Positions 1 through 6,828 of a stretch of 7,315 nucleotides of DNA are shown here, in pieces. A model generated the notes under the pieces. That model had not been told where the DNA came from. It saw only the letters and a program-made list of their open reading frames with translations, and did not search any database. Location: contig JAAZKL010000375.1 of assembly GCA_012799845.1 (NCBI GenBank), positions 1 to 7,315 on the forward strand, written 5' to 3'. The first letter of the stretch is position 1, and every line of letters begins with the position of its first letter. The position numbers and the translations under genes are program-made. This DNA is from Clostridiaceae bacterium (GTDB taxonomy: Bacteria; Bacillota; Clostridia; Acetivibrionales; DTU013).

Positions 1-856
1 AAATATCCAGCGCTTCATTACAATAGTCGCAGCCGGTGATGCATGGCCTTTCCCTCAGCATGTACATCAGGCGGTCGACGGCGGGATAGTTTTTAAGGAC
101 CCAGGGCGGAGTGATGGAATAACGGTCGCCCGTGTTTATCAGCGCAAGGCAGTAAGCAAGCTCCACCGGGTTGTCTTGTATTATATCGGTAAGTTTGACA
201 TTTTCGCATATTTTAAAGAGGAATCTTGTGTGGATCAGTGTTTCAATGTCCTCAGCCTGCTGCCTGCCAGGTGCATGTGGTGCGGCGCTCGCTGCATCCG
301 GCTCATGGCTGTTGTCTGTTTCGCGGCTTCTGCCTTCATGCTGTATCTCGCGGCTCCTGCCTTCATGCTGCGCTCCTTCATGATTTTCACCATACCCCAC
401 ATACCTGAAAAACGACCTGAACTCCCTGTGATCCTTCAACAGCAGGAAGTAAATTTCTTTCAGGGCATCGTCGGTCCGCCGGAATGCTTCGACTTCGTCA
501 TAGAACAGGTCCCTGGCTTTTATGGAATCGTTGAGGGGATTGTTGATGTCGTCGGTCTGGAGCTTGTCATCTTTGAGGAGTTTGTGGTACGGCCTGGCGG
601 GAAACATCAGCGGAGACATGTACAGTGTGTCAATAAATTCAGTAATGCCCGCTTGTCTTACTGCATCCCCGATATATTTCAGGTCATGGTTTATGATATT
701 GTGGCCGCATACGTATTCAGAACCTTGCAGAAAGTCAATGAGACCTGAAGGAGTGCCGGAGCGGAACTGTCCGCCGTCCTCCCTGACGCTTCCGATATCC
801 AGCACTTTTCTGTTTTTCGGATCGATTTCGGTATCGATAAAGGCTATATGTCTCAT
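1..856 (-). CDS. Large exonuclease/RecQ-family DNA helicase, N-terminal part (3' end beyond window)
   Basis: An open frame of 285 codons runs from ATG at 856 off the left edge without a stop. Residues 1-120 form a DEDD-type 3'-5' exonuclease fold: motif I is FIDTE (D8, E10), motif II is GHNIINHD (D58), and motif III is NNPLND (D110). In motif III an Asn (N105) stands where DnaQ-like enzymes have the catalytic His. Residues about 157-205 are a hydrophilic linker with a tandem 9-residue repeat. Residues about 205-285 are helical and end in a Cys cluster, CITGCDYCNEAL. From memory of the family, this layout and the CxxxCxxC-NxxL motif precede a RecQ SF2 helicase motor in large (>1000 aa) clostridial proteins annotated as RecQ-family ATP-dependent helicases. 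The likely role is cytoplasmic DNA repair or recombination. The helicase part is inferred and not visible. The ribosome site is weak (GGGTAG about 5 nt upstream), but no better start exists. The gene has its own promoter and leader hairpin. Confidence 0.82.
   Translation of the reverse strand, partial: MRHIAFIDTEIDPKNRKVLDIGSVREDGGQFRSGTPSGLIDFLQGSEYVCGHNIINHDLKYIGDAVRQAGITEFIDTLYMSPLMFPARPYHKLLKDDKLQTDDINNPLNDSIKARDLFYDEVEAFRRTDDALKEIYFLLLKDHREFRSFFRYVGYGENHEGAQHEGRSREIQHEGRSRETDNSHEPDAASAAPHAPGRQQAEDIETLIHTRFLFKICENVKLTDIIQDNPVELAYCLALINTGDRYSITPPWVLKNYPAVDRLMYMLRERPCITGCDYCNEALDI
317..370 (-). repeat. Tandem 27-bp repeat (two copies) in the linker of the RecQ-like gene
   Basis: Bases 317-343 and 344-370 are direct repeats of 27 bp matching at 24 of 27 positions. 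They stay in frame and encode QHEGRSRE followed by Ile (residues 163-171) and by Thr (172-180). A shorter related HEG triplet precedes them at residues 159-161. They lie in the low-complexity linker after the exonuclease domain, so copy-number change would alter only linker length. Confidence 0.85.
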
Positions 857-898
857 TTAAACTACCCGAACACAAAATAATCCGATCAATAATACCTG

Positions 899-928
899 GT
901 CAGCACAGAAACATTTTCTTGTGCTGAC
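899..928 (-). promoter_or_regulatory. Strong hairpin / inverted repeat in the 5' leader of the RecQ-like gene
   Basis: The minus-strand RNA pairs GUCAGCACA with UGUGCUGAC (9 bp). After one bulged A, GAAA pairs with UUUC around an AUG loop, giving 13 bp in total. It lies about 20 nt below the predicted transcription start and 42 nt above the ATG. No T tract follows on either strand (CAGGTATTATTG on the minus side), so a classical intrinsic terminator is not supported. It could be a leader element affecting mRNA stability or read-through, or a DNA inverted repeat bound by a regulator. The structure is seen; its role is unknown. Confidence 0.6.
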
Positions 929-956
929 ATCTATACATCATTATTGACACAGTATT

Positions 957-985
957 ATTTTACCAGCACTTTATATATGCGTCAA
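957..985 (-). promoter_or_regulatory. Sigma-A-type promoter for the RecQ-like gene
   Basis: On the minus strand, TTGACG (bases 985-980) is followed after exactly 17 bp by TAAAAT (962-957). TGG sits directly before the -10, forming an extended -10 element. Five of six bases match consensus in each hexamer. The start of transcription would fall near base 950, giving a leader of roughly 95 nt before the ATG at 856. The promoter begins only 27 bp after the stop codon of the zinc-ribbon gene. Operon read-through could therefore add to it, since no terminator is visible in between. Confidence 0.7.
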
Positions 986-1012
986 ATTTTGGCACGCTTC
1001 GTCATATGACTG

Positions 1013-1450
1013 TCAGCCCTGTGCGCCGCAGTGCCCGCAGAACGGTTTGTCGGCCGGGCGCGGTTGGCCGCATTTGGCACAATATTTGATCTTATTGCTG
1101 GTGTCGGGCGAACCCGGGGTTGTCACAGGAGCGCCAGCCGCTTTCGCCGTATTATCCGTTCCAACCACATTCGTCGTGTTAGCCGCCTTAGCCGCTTCCG
1201 CAGCCCTGGCAGCTTTGGCCGCCTTGAGCGCCGGGCGCCTGATGATCCAGAATATTACCCAGAAAATGACCAGCACGGCTGCGGCCAGGCACACCCAGCG
1301 GTAGCTGGCCACATAAAAGCCGCCCAGTTTCGTGTCCATATAAAACAGGTCGTCGCCTGATACCACCTTCAGCATCACTATGGCGGCAATGACGCAGATC
1401 ACCGTCAGCGCCGCGATAACATACAGCACGGCTTTAAACTGCTTTTTCAT
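1013..1450 (-). CDS. Two-helix membrane protein with C-terminal cytoplasmic zinc ribbon
   Basis: This 145-residue protein has no recognisable enzyme motif. Residues 7-27 and 52-70 are strong membrane helices. The short basic N terminus (MKKQFK) and the RR after helix 2 predict that both ends are cytoplasmic, with a ~24-residue outside loop (28-51). Residues 72-90 are an Ala/Lys-rich helical stretch of repeated KAA/RAA/EAA units, followed by a Thr/Gly/Pro-rich linker. Residues 124-141 form a zinc ribbon, CAKC-x10-CGHC (Cys 124, 127, 138, 141), of the short double-Cys type common in Firmicutes membrane proteins. The start is fixed by AGGAGG 10 nt upstream. The gene overlaps the end of the Ig-domain gene by 17 bp, so translation is probably coupled. 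I infer a cytoplasmic adaptor or sensor for the outward-facing proteins encoded just upstream. Confidence is high for the gene and topology, low for function. Confidence 0.88.
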   Translation of the reverse strand: MKKQFKAVLYVIAALTVICVIAAIVMLKVVSGDDLFYMDTKLGGFYVASYRWVCLAAAVLVIFWVIFWIIRRPALKAAKAARAAEAAKAANTTNVVGTDNTAKAAGAPVTTPGSPDTSNKIKYCAKCGQPRPADKPFCGHCGAQG

Positions 1451-2939
1451 CCGGTACCGCCCTCCTCGCTTTCACGTTGAGATAAATGTACCATGCCGCA
1501 AGCAGCACGAATACCGCCGTCGGCAGGATGTATGCCATCCGGCCGCTGCCGGGCGGCTGCTTTCTTTCCACCGTGATCGTGCGGACTGTCTTGTTCCCCA
1601 CGGCATCATAGGCGGAAACGGTGATGGGATTGATGCCGTCCTTCAGCGCCAGCTTCACCATGAAGCTGCCGTCGCCAAGTTCCTGCTCGACGCCGTTGAC
1701 GGCGACCACCGCGTTGGGCTCGGTGCTCCCGCTTATGACGAAGCTGTCCGTGACAGTCTCGATTTGATCGCCCGTGTTCAGGTTCAATACCGGAGGAGTC
1801 CTGTCCACAGTGACGGACTTATGGAATGACCGCGTATTGCCGTAGTTGTCTCTTACATACGCCACTATCTCATGGGAGCCTTCGGCAAGATTCAGGTCAT
1901 AATCCCCCGTTGCCGCATCTTCAATCATCAGCTTGCCGTCTATGTACACTCCGGCGGTTTCGCCGTCCGGGCAGCTGATGCTGATCCTGTAAACGCTGCT
2001 GCGTGTCGTGTCATATTCCGGGAATGAAACCACCCCGGCGGGAACTGTACGTATGATCTCGTACACGTCGAACTCGCCGAATCCCCTGTCGCCGACTGCC
2101 GCAACGGATACTTTGACTTTATCGGCATCACCCGGGAGCGTTATGGGGTAATACGTATCGTTGACTTGTTCCGACCTGATGACGGACAGCGTCTCATAAT
2201 CATAAAGCGTGACAAGATATGTACCGTACGTGCCGCCGTCCCAGGACACGAACATCTCCCCGTCGACGCTGCCGGTCCTGACATTCTCCAGTTTATCGGA
2301 AACGTTTAACCGTCTCACATAGACCGGTTTATCGGTGGCAAGTGTATACTGGTTCCGGCCGTCATGGAAAAGGATCATGAAAGTGTACAGGCCTGTCTGG
2401 AGATTATCCGCCGAAATGCTCGCCTGTCCGCTCCTGGCTGCCCTGCTGTCGCTCCAGATAGTCCTGCTGTAATTGCTGCCCTGCTGTGCATAGATCACGA
2501 TATTCACCGTGTCATATTCCGTTGCAGCGTCCCAGGTGAAATTTATGACGCCGTCTGCCGCGTCGGCCGTAAAGCTCCGTATGGGGCTTGCCGCGGCATA
2601 AGGCGAATGTTTGCTGCCGCCGCTGACATTGATCATCCCGAGATCCACACCGTCAACATATATGATCCATGTTCCCGATCTCGCACTACCGACGTCAACA
2701 GTCACCCTGCCCCTGCTGAAAACCGCATTCTGCCGGCCGGCTTCGATTATTGTTCCGTCAGGGCCCTGTATTTGCACAGACGCCTCCTGGTCCTGATTTT
2801 CCCAGCTTATTGAAAACACACAGCTGTCGTAATCCTGGTACAGGTAAAGTCTTATGGTCCTTGGACTCCCGTCCGCGTTGACGGCCAGTGCAGGTATAAG
2901 CAGCAATATGATCAGAGTTGCCAGCAATAACCTCTTCAT
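1434..2939 (-). CDS. Secreted, C-terminally anchored protein with fibronectin/Ig-like domains
   Basis: This 501-residue protein starts with a signal peptide: KR, a Leu-rich core, and a predicted cut after VNA at residue 22. Several beta-sandwich segments follow. Residues 26-106 are an unassigned beta domain. About 118-210 and 215-298 are fibronectin-III-like (FTWDAATEYDTV and FVSWDGGTYGTYLV strands). About 312-380 is Ig/PEGA-like, with YIDGK and LAEGSHEIVAYVRD. Residues 381-458 begin DRTPPVLNL and carry GSTEPNAVVAVNG, DGSFMVKLALKDGINPI and AYDAVGN, the pattern of glucodextranase-B-like Ig domains. Residues 468-488 form one membrane helix with a short basic tail (KARR), so the domains face outward. 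There is no catalytic motif, so a binding or scaffolding role at the cell surface is inferred. It starts 2 nt after the VWA gene's stop, with a good ribosome site, and overlaps the zinc-ribbon gene. Domain names come from pattern reading and not from a search. Confidence 0.88.
   Translation of the reverse strand: MKRLLLATLIILLLIPALAVNADGSPRTIRLYLYQDYDSCVFSISWENQDQEASVQIQGPDGTIIEAGRQNAVFSRGRVTVDVGSARSGTWIIYVDGVDLGMINVSGGSKHSPYAAASPIRSFTADAADGVINFTWDAATEYDTVNIVIYAQQGSNYSRTIWSDSRAARSGQASISADNLQTGLYTFMILFHDGRNQYTLATDKPVYVRRLNVSDKLENVRTGSVDGEMFVSWDGGTYGTYLVTLYDYETLSVIRSEQVNDTYYPITLPGDADKVKVSVAAVGDRGFGEFDVYEIIRTVPAGVVSFPEYDTTRSSVYRISISCPDGETAGVYIDGKLMIEDAATGDYDLNLAEGSHEIVAYVRDNYGNTRSFHKSVTVDRTPPVLNLNTGDQIETVTDSFVISGSTEPNAVVAVNGVEQELGDGSFMVKLALKDGINPITVSAYDAVGNKTVRTITVERKQPPGSGRMAYILPTAVFVLLAAWYIYLNVKARRAVPDEKAV
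1461..1466 (-). promoter_or_regulatory. Ribosome binding site of the zinc-ribbon gene
   Basis: A perfect AGGAGG lies 10 nt before the ATG at 1450, inside the last codons of the Ig-domain gene. It fixes the start and supports independent or coupled re-initiation despite the 17-bp overlap. Confidence 0.85.
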
Positions 2940-2941
2940 CG

Positions 2942-5900
2942 TTAATATTCCTCCGCATATACATTGAACCCGTCCTGCGGGATGATATTGCCTGTAGTCG
3001 TCGCTGTGTATGTCAGCGTCCTGCCGTCAAAGGCCAGGGTCACGTTGATGGTGCTCCTGCTGTTTGCGTTCCGGTACAGCACAAGGGAAATGTTGGCCCT
3101 GCCGTCATGCCTGATGCTGAAATGCTCATTGTCGAGGTGCCCGTCCACATCGATGCTCAGTATTATTTCCCGGTCGGTCACCGTCGCCGTTCCGGTTATC
3201 TCGCCGCCCAGTTCAGTGCCGAACAGCATAAGCTCATCGACGTCGCTTATCGGCAGTATGGCCTGCTCCTTGAAAAATTCCACGTAACGGTCGGGATCGG
3301 CGGAGTTGTACACCTTCATGATATTCTGCGTCAAGTCGTCAGTACAGGAGAACTCCACCCTGTCGCAGTCCAGCACGACATCGTCAAGTATCCCGGATAC
3401 CTGCCCCTTGTATGGCTCTCCCGAAATATTGACCGGGTAGTTCACGGTCATTTTTGCGTCCAGTACTCCGGGCTTCCTGGTACCTTCGAAGCATTCCCCC
3501 AGGTCCGCCGCGTCTATCGACAGGCCCGGTGCATTAAGCCTGAATGTGTCGGGATACCAGCCGGAAGAACCGATTTTCACGGGGAACTGTCCGCTGAGCC
3601 CAGCCGCCCTGGAATTGGCCTGCGCGATTCCCTCCATCGAAAACATGGAATCCGTGTCGCTGGTATCGATGGCGATATTGCCGCCGGTTATGCTGAAGGG
3701 ACCGATATTGCCGCTGAGTTGGGCTGTTCCCGTTATATCCATATGATCCTTCTCGATCGTGATGGTCAGGCTGTCGTAGGTAACGCTCAGCCCGTTGCCG
3801 ATGATGAAGCGCTGCTGCTGCGGCCGTCCTGTGATCCACTGCTTCGCCGGACCTGGATCACCGTACGCCAGGGGTATTCCATTTAGCGCATAGTTAAGGT
3901 TGGACTGCAGTTCATACAATCTGTTCCCGTAAGTGGCCTTAATGAGCAGCCCGTTCCCGGACCACTGCGCATCGCCGTACACTTCTCCGAATCCGGGCAG
4001 TGACAGCGTCGTGCCGGTGCTGGTAAGACGGATCGAGTTCGCGTCGAATTCAAGGCTCAAAATATCCAGCACCTTCAGGCTCCTGCCTCCGAATGCCAGT
4101 TGGCCATAGTTGGCGCCGGGACCCGCCGCAGGAGTGAAATCGGTATATACCGCTCCCCTGCCGTACAGGTCGCCGCTGTCCGCCTGCAGGCGTCCGCCGT
4201 TCTCAGTTATCGGCCCGTATGCCTGCAGGGTGACCCTCGAATCGGTGCGGAGGAACCCGTTCAGAACGACGTTGCCCTCCAGTATGAGCGTCCGGTCGTT
4301 TGTCTGCGTTACATTGTCGGCATATATGGAATTTCCGCTTCTGCCGAGCATTATCGTCCGTCCTGCAGCCTTCATGTCTTCCGATCCGGCAATCGCCACA
4401 AGCTGATCGGAACTCCTGGCGGTCCCGTCCGGCAACTGCACGGTGAAGTTCAGCGCCCCGGGCCTGTATCTGCCTTTGAGCATGAACACGATACCTGAGT
4501 CTTTGACTGCTTTCGCATCCTTCATCTCGGCGCCGTTGACATACAGCTTCGCCCCGTCCGTAACGCCTGCCGCGTTTATGAACACGGGCACGCCGAGCTC
4601 AGCGTCCCTGGCGGATACTACCGAGGGTTCCGCATACAGGAGGCGCAGCGCATTGGAATCGCCCCGCACGACATAGCTGCCGTCTTCAGTCAGGACAAGA
4701 CCCCCGTGTGAATACCGCCTGGAACTGCTGGCTCCGTATTCCTTTATGCCGATCGTCAGGAGCCTGGGATTGGCCTCCCTGTCCTCCCGGACCTCGTATT
4801 CGAAGCAGTAGTTGTTAACTATGAAGCTTTGCAGCGAAGTATACACGTTCGCCAGTTCCCCTTCCGACAGGGCTTCCATGAACCTGCCGCCTGTGCGCTT
4901 CGCGATGTCCTGCATATATTCGCGGTCGCATTCGCCGAAACCGACGGTGTACACCGCGACGCCCGCCTTGATCGCGGCGTTTATCGCCTCTTCCATCTGT
5001 TCGCGGTTGCCGTCCTGGCCGTCGGACATCAGGATGATCGCCCTGGAGCCTATAACACCTTCAAGCGTCTCCAGCCCTGCAAACAGGCCTGAAGGGATGT
5101 TGGTCCCGCCGTCGGCGTACAACTGCGCGGCTCCCGCTTCCAGTTCGCTCCTGCTGCCCGTCATGGGTGCCAGGACCGAAGCATAATTGTCGTACATCAC
5201 GATCGACAGCTTATGCACATCCGTACGCATGTTTTCGATACATGCTTCGACCGCCCGGCGGGCGTTCTCCATGGGCAGGCCTGCCATGCTCCCGCTGCCG
5301 TCCACGACCAGCGCGATGTTGACATATGTGCTTTTGTCTTCTTCAACACGCTTTATATTCTCATACGCAATTTCATGTCCGTTGTCAGTGAACGTAAAGT
5401 CCGTTAGCTCAAAATCGTTCGCCAGTTCTTCCGTTTCGCCCCGCTTCCCGCTCACGTTCAGATAGGCGCGGACGACCGGGTAGTTTTCAGCATCGATGCT
5501 GCTTATAAGTATCGTTACACGCTCATACCTCAGAAGTTTGTTCAGGAACTGCGAATAGCTCCTGCCCAGGACCGAATCGGACAAAAACGCGTCCGATTCC
5601 AGCACATCTTCAATGATTTTATTTATGTCATCATCTGCCATGGAAATGTCGGTATACGCCCTGCTGAGCTGCTCCAGCTCCGATTTGACCGGCGAGTCGC
5701 CGCTGATGCTGTCGCTTCGCGCGATAAGGTCAAGCAATATCCCGCGCGCCTTGTCATCCTCCCCGGCTGCTGCATAAAGCCTTGAAATCTGCAGGTCTAT
5801 AACGCCGCTGCGGTCTCCTGCCAGGGGTGCCTGGGCAGTCAGCCAGTTTATGATCCTCTTTGCCTTTACTGCATTCGCCTGCCTGCGGTATTCCGCCGCC

Positions 5901-6817
5901 CTGCCCAGGTTCTCTTCCCGGCGCGGGTTGCCTTCGGAGTACAAAGCGGCGGCTACTTCCGCCTCTTTCGCTTTCTCTGTCAGTTCGGCGATTTCTTTGT
6001 CGTTCTCGTCATATGTCTCAATGCTGACGTCGCTGAGCAGCTTCTGGGCGATGACGTCCGCAAAAAGGGCGATGTTTTCCACGGATCTTTCGACCTTGAG
6101 CAGTTTACGCGCATTTTCCTCTGCCAGGTCCAGCTTGCCTGCCGAATTGCAATATTTCACAGAAAAACGCAGCAGTTCGGTATCCCTGGGAGACTCCATC
6201 AGCATGCTCCTCAGCACTATCGGGTCGACTTCGCTGAAGTTGCTGCTGTTCAGCAGGCGGTCGCGCTTGAAGCCCGACAGGAACTCGACCTCTTTCTTTT
6301 CGCTGATCTCGAGCAGCGTGAAGCACTTCTTCGCGATGCCCATGAGCTGTGAACCGGCCTGTTCCGCGTCCGGCGCCGGGCCGTCCAGCCCCGTCATCTG
6401 CCGCGACAGCTTGTATATCGCATCAGCCTGTTTATACAGGTCGTCATCCAGTTTTCCACTGTTTTTCAGATCGTCTGCATAAATGAACGCACTGGCATAG
6501 TTGCCGCGCATGCAGTCCACGATCAGCAGGATCATGTCGGAATGAGGGCTCCGGACTTTAGACGCGTTTTCCCCGGCTTTTTCGATGTTGCCTTCGAGCA
6601 GATAGCTGTAGGCATTGTACAGCGTCCTTTCGTCCATGTCGGCGCTGCGGGCCAGCGATGTCCAGCCGGTGACGGCGCAGGTCACCGCAAGGGCGCACAG
6701 CAGGACAAGGCTTATATTCCGCACGTGGGTGCGTTTTACCCCGAGCAGCTTCGCGGACAGGATGTCGGCCGCGATGAATATGGCAAATACTATGGTCAGC
6801 AGCAACAACACATTCAC
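2942..6817 (-). CDS. Large membrane-anchored TPR-like/VWA-domain protein with beta-rich C-terminal half
   Basis: About 1291 residues, numbered from GTG at 6817. Helices 2-21 and 35-52 flank a basic loop (KLLGVKRTHVRN), so by the positive-inside rule everything after residue 53 lies outside. Residues ~60-450 are helical and TPR-like, for example ALLEGN-type YSYLLEGNIEKA near 70 and LYAAAGEDDKARGILLDLI near 350. Residues ~496-670 are a von Willebrand A domain with a complete metal site: DGSGS (D506, S508, S510), T572 in GGTN, and D599 in MSDGQD. VWA domains of this kind bind Mg2+ and a protein ligand. Residues ~670-1291 are beta-rich with no domain I recognise and no membrane anchor at the end. 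The frame also opens with GTG at 6826, but AGGTGA overlaps that codon and is well placed (5 nt) for 6817. The gene follows the LRR gene by 10 nt and precedes the Ig gene by 2 nt. It is probably the core of the envelope complex; its partner and substrate are unknown. Confidence 0.88.
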   Translation of the reverse strand: MNVLLLLTIVFAIFIAADILSAKLLGVKRTHVRNISLVLLCALAVTCAVTGWTSLARSADMDERTLYNAYSYLLEGNIEKAGENASKVRSPHSDMILLIVDCMRGNYASAFIYADDLKNSGKLDDDLYKQADAIYKLSRQMTGLDGPAPDAEQAGSQLMGIAKKCFTLLEISEKKEVEFLSGFKRDRLLNSSNFSEVDPIVLRSMLMESPRDTELLRFSVKYCNSAGKLDLAEENARKLLKVERSVENIALFADVIAQKLLSDVSIETYDENDKEIAELTEKAKEAEVAAALYSEGNPRREENLGRAAEYRRQANAVKAKRIINWLTAQAPLAGDRSGVIDLQISRLYAAAGEDDKARGILLDLIARSDSISGDSPVKSELEQLSRAYTDISMADDDINKIIEDVLESDAFLSDSVLGRSYSQFLNKLLRYERVTILISSIDAENYPVVRAYLNVSGKRGETEELANDFELTDFTFTDNGHEIAYENIKRVEEDKSTYVNIALVVDGSGSMAGLPMENARRAVEACIENMRTDVHKLSIVMYDNYASVLAPMTGSRSELEAGAAQLYADGGTNIPSGLFAGLETLEGVIGSRAIILMSDGQDGNREQMEEAINAAIKAGVAVYTVGFGECDREYMQDIAKRTGGRFMEALSEGELANVYTSLQSFIVNNYCFEYEVREDREANPRLLTIGIKEYGASSSRRYSHGGLVLTEDGSYVVRGDSNALRLLYAEPSVVSARDAELGVPVFINAAGVTDGAKLYVNGAEMKDAKAVKDSGIVFMLKGRYRPGALNFTVQLPDGTARSSDQLVAIAGSEDMKAAGRTIMLGRSGNSIYADNVTQTNDRTLILEGNVVLNGFLRTDSRVTLQAYGPITENGGRLQADSGDLYGRGAVYTDFTPAAGPGANYGQLAFGGRSLKVLDILSLEFDANSIRLTSTGTTLSLPGFGEVYGDAQWSGNGLLIKATYGNRLYELQSNLNYALNGIPLAYGDPGPAKQWITGRPQQQRFIIGNGLSVTYDSLTITIEKDHMDITGTAQLSGNIGPFSITGGNIAIDTSDTDSMFSMEGIAQANSRAAGLSGQFPVKIGSSGWYPDTFRLNAPGLSIDAADLGECFEGTRKPGVLDAKMTVNYPVNISGEPYKGQVSGILDDVVLDCDRVEFSCTDDLTQNIMKVYNSADPDRYVEFFKEQAILPISDVDELMLFGTELGGEITGTATVTDREIILSIDVDGHLDNEHFSIRHDGRANISLVLYRNANSRSTINVTLAFDGRTLTYTATTTGNIIPQDGFNVYAEEY
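2950..2954 (-). promoter_or_regulatory. Ribosome binding site of the Ig-domain gene
   Basis: GGAGG (followed by AA) lies 10 nt before the ATG at 2939 and inside the last codons of the VWA gene, whose TAA sits between site and start. This arrangement favours translational coupling. Confidence 0.8.
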
Positions 6818-6822
6818 GTCAG

Positions 6823-6828
6823 TCACCT
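6823..6828 (-). promoter_or_regulatory. Ribosome binding site deciding the VWA gene start
   Basis: AGGTGA on the minus strand ends 5 nt before GTG at 6817 and 11 nt before GTG at 6811. It overlaps the more upstream GTG at 6826, which has no other convincing site, so 6817 is preferred. The site also touches the LRR gene's TGA stop (6830-6828). Confidence 0.55.

Noticed and set aside
176..748. Plus-strand open frame of 190 codons at the left end
   Set aside because: It is antisense to the exonuclease/RecQ-like gene, whose minus-strand frame carries DEDD motifs. The plus frame has no recognisable motif and no ribosome site.
866..882. LexA (SOS) box suggested by CGAAC near the RecQ-like gene start
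   Set aside because: Only one half-site (CGAACACAA) is present; the matching GTTCG half is absent at the required spacing.
899..928. Intrinsic terminator of the upstream operon
   Set aside because: The stem is strong, but the bases after it are not T-rich on either strand, and it lies downstream of a good promoter for the next gene.
944..977. Possible plus-strand promoter starting with a perfect TTGACA
   Set aside because: No -10 hexamer lies at 16-18 bp (the nearest TATATA is 22 bp away), and no plus-strand gene follows.
2918..3886. Long plus-strand open frame of 322 codons
   Set aside because: It lies opposite the VWA gene, and its composition (many His/Arg/Val, no domain pattern) is that of an antisense shadow. 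The minus-strand frame has clear domains and a ribosome site.
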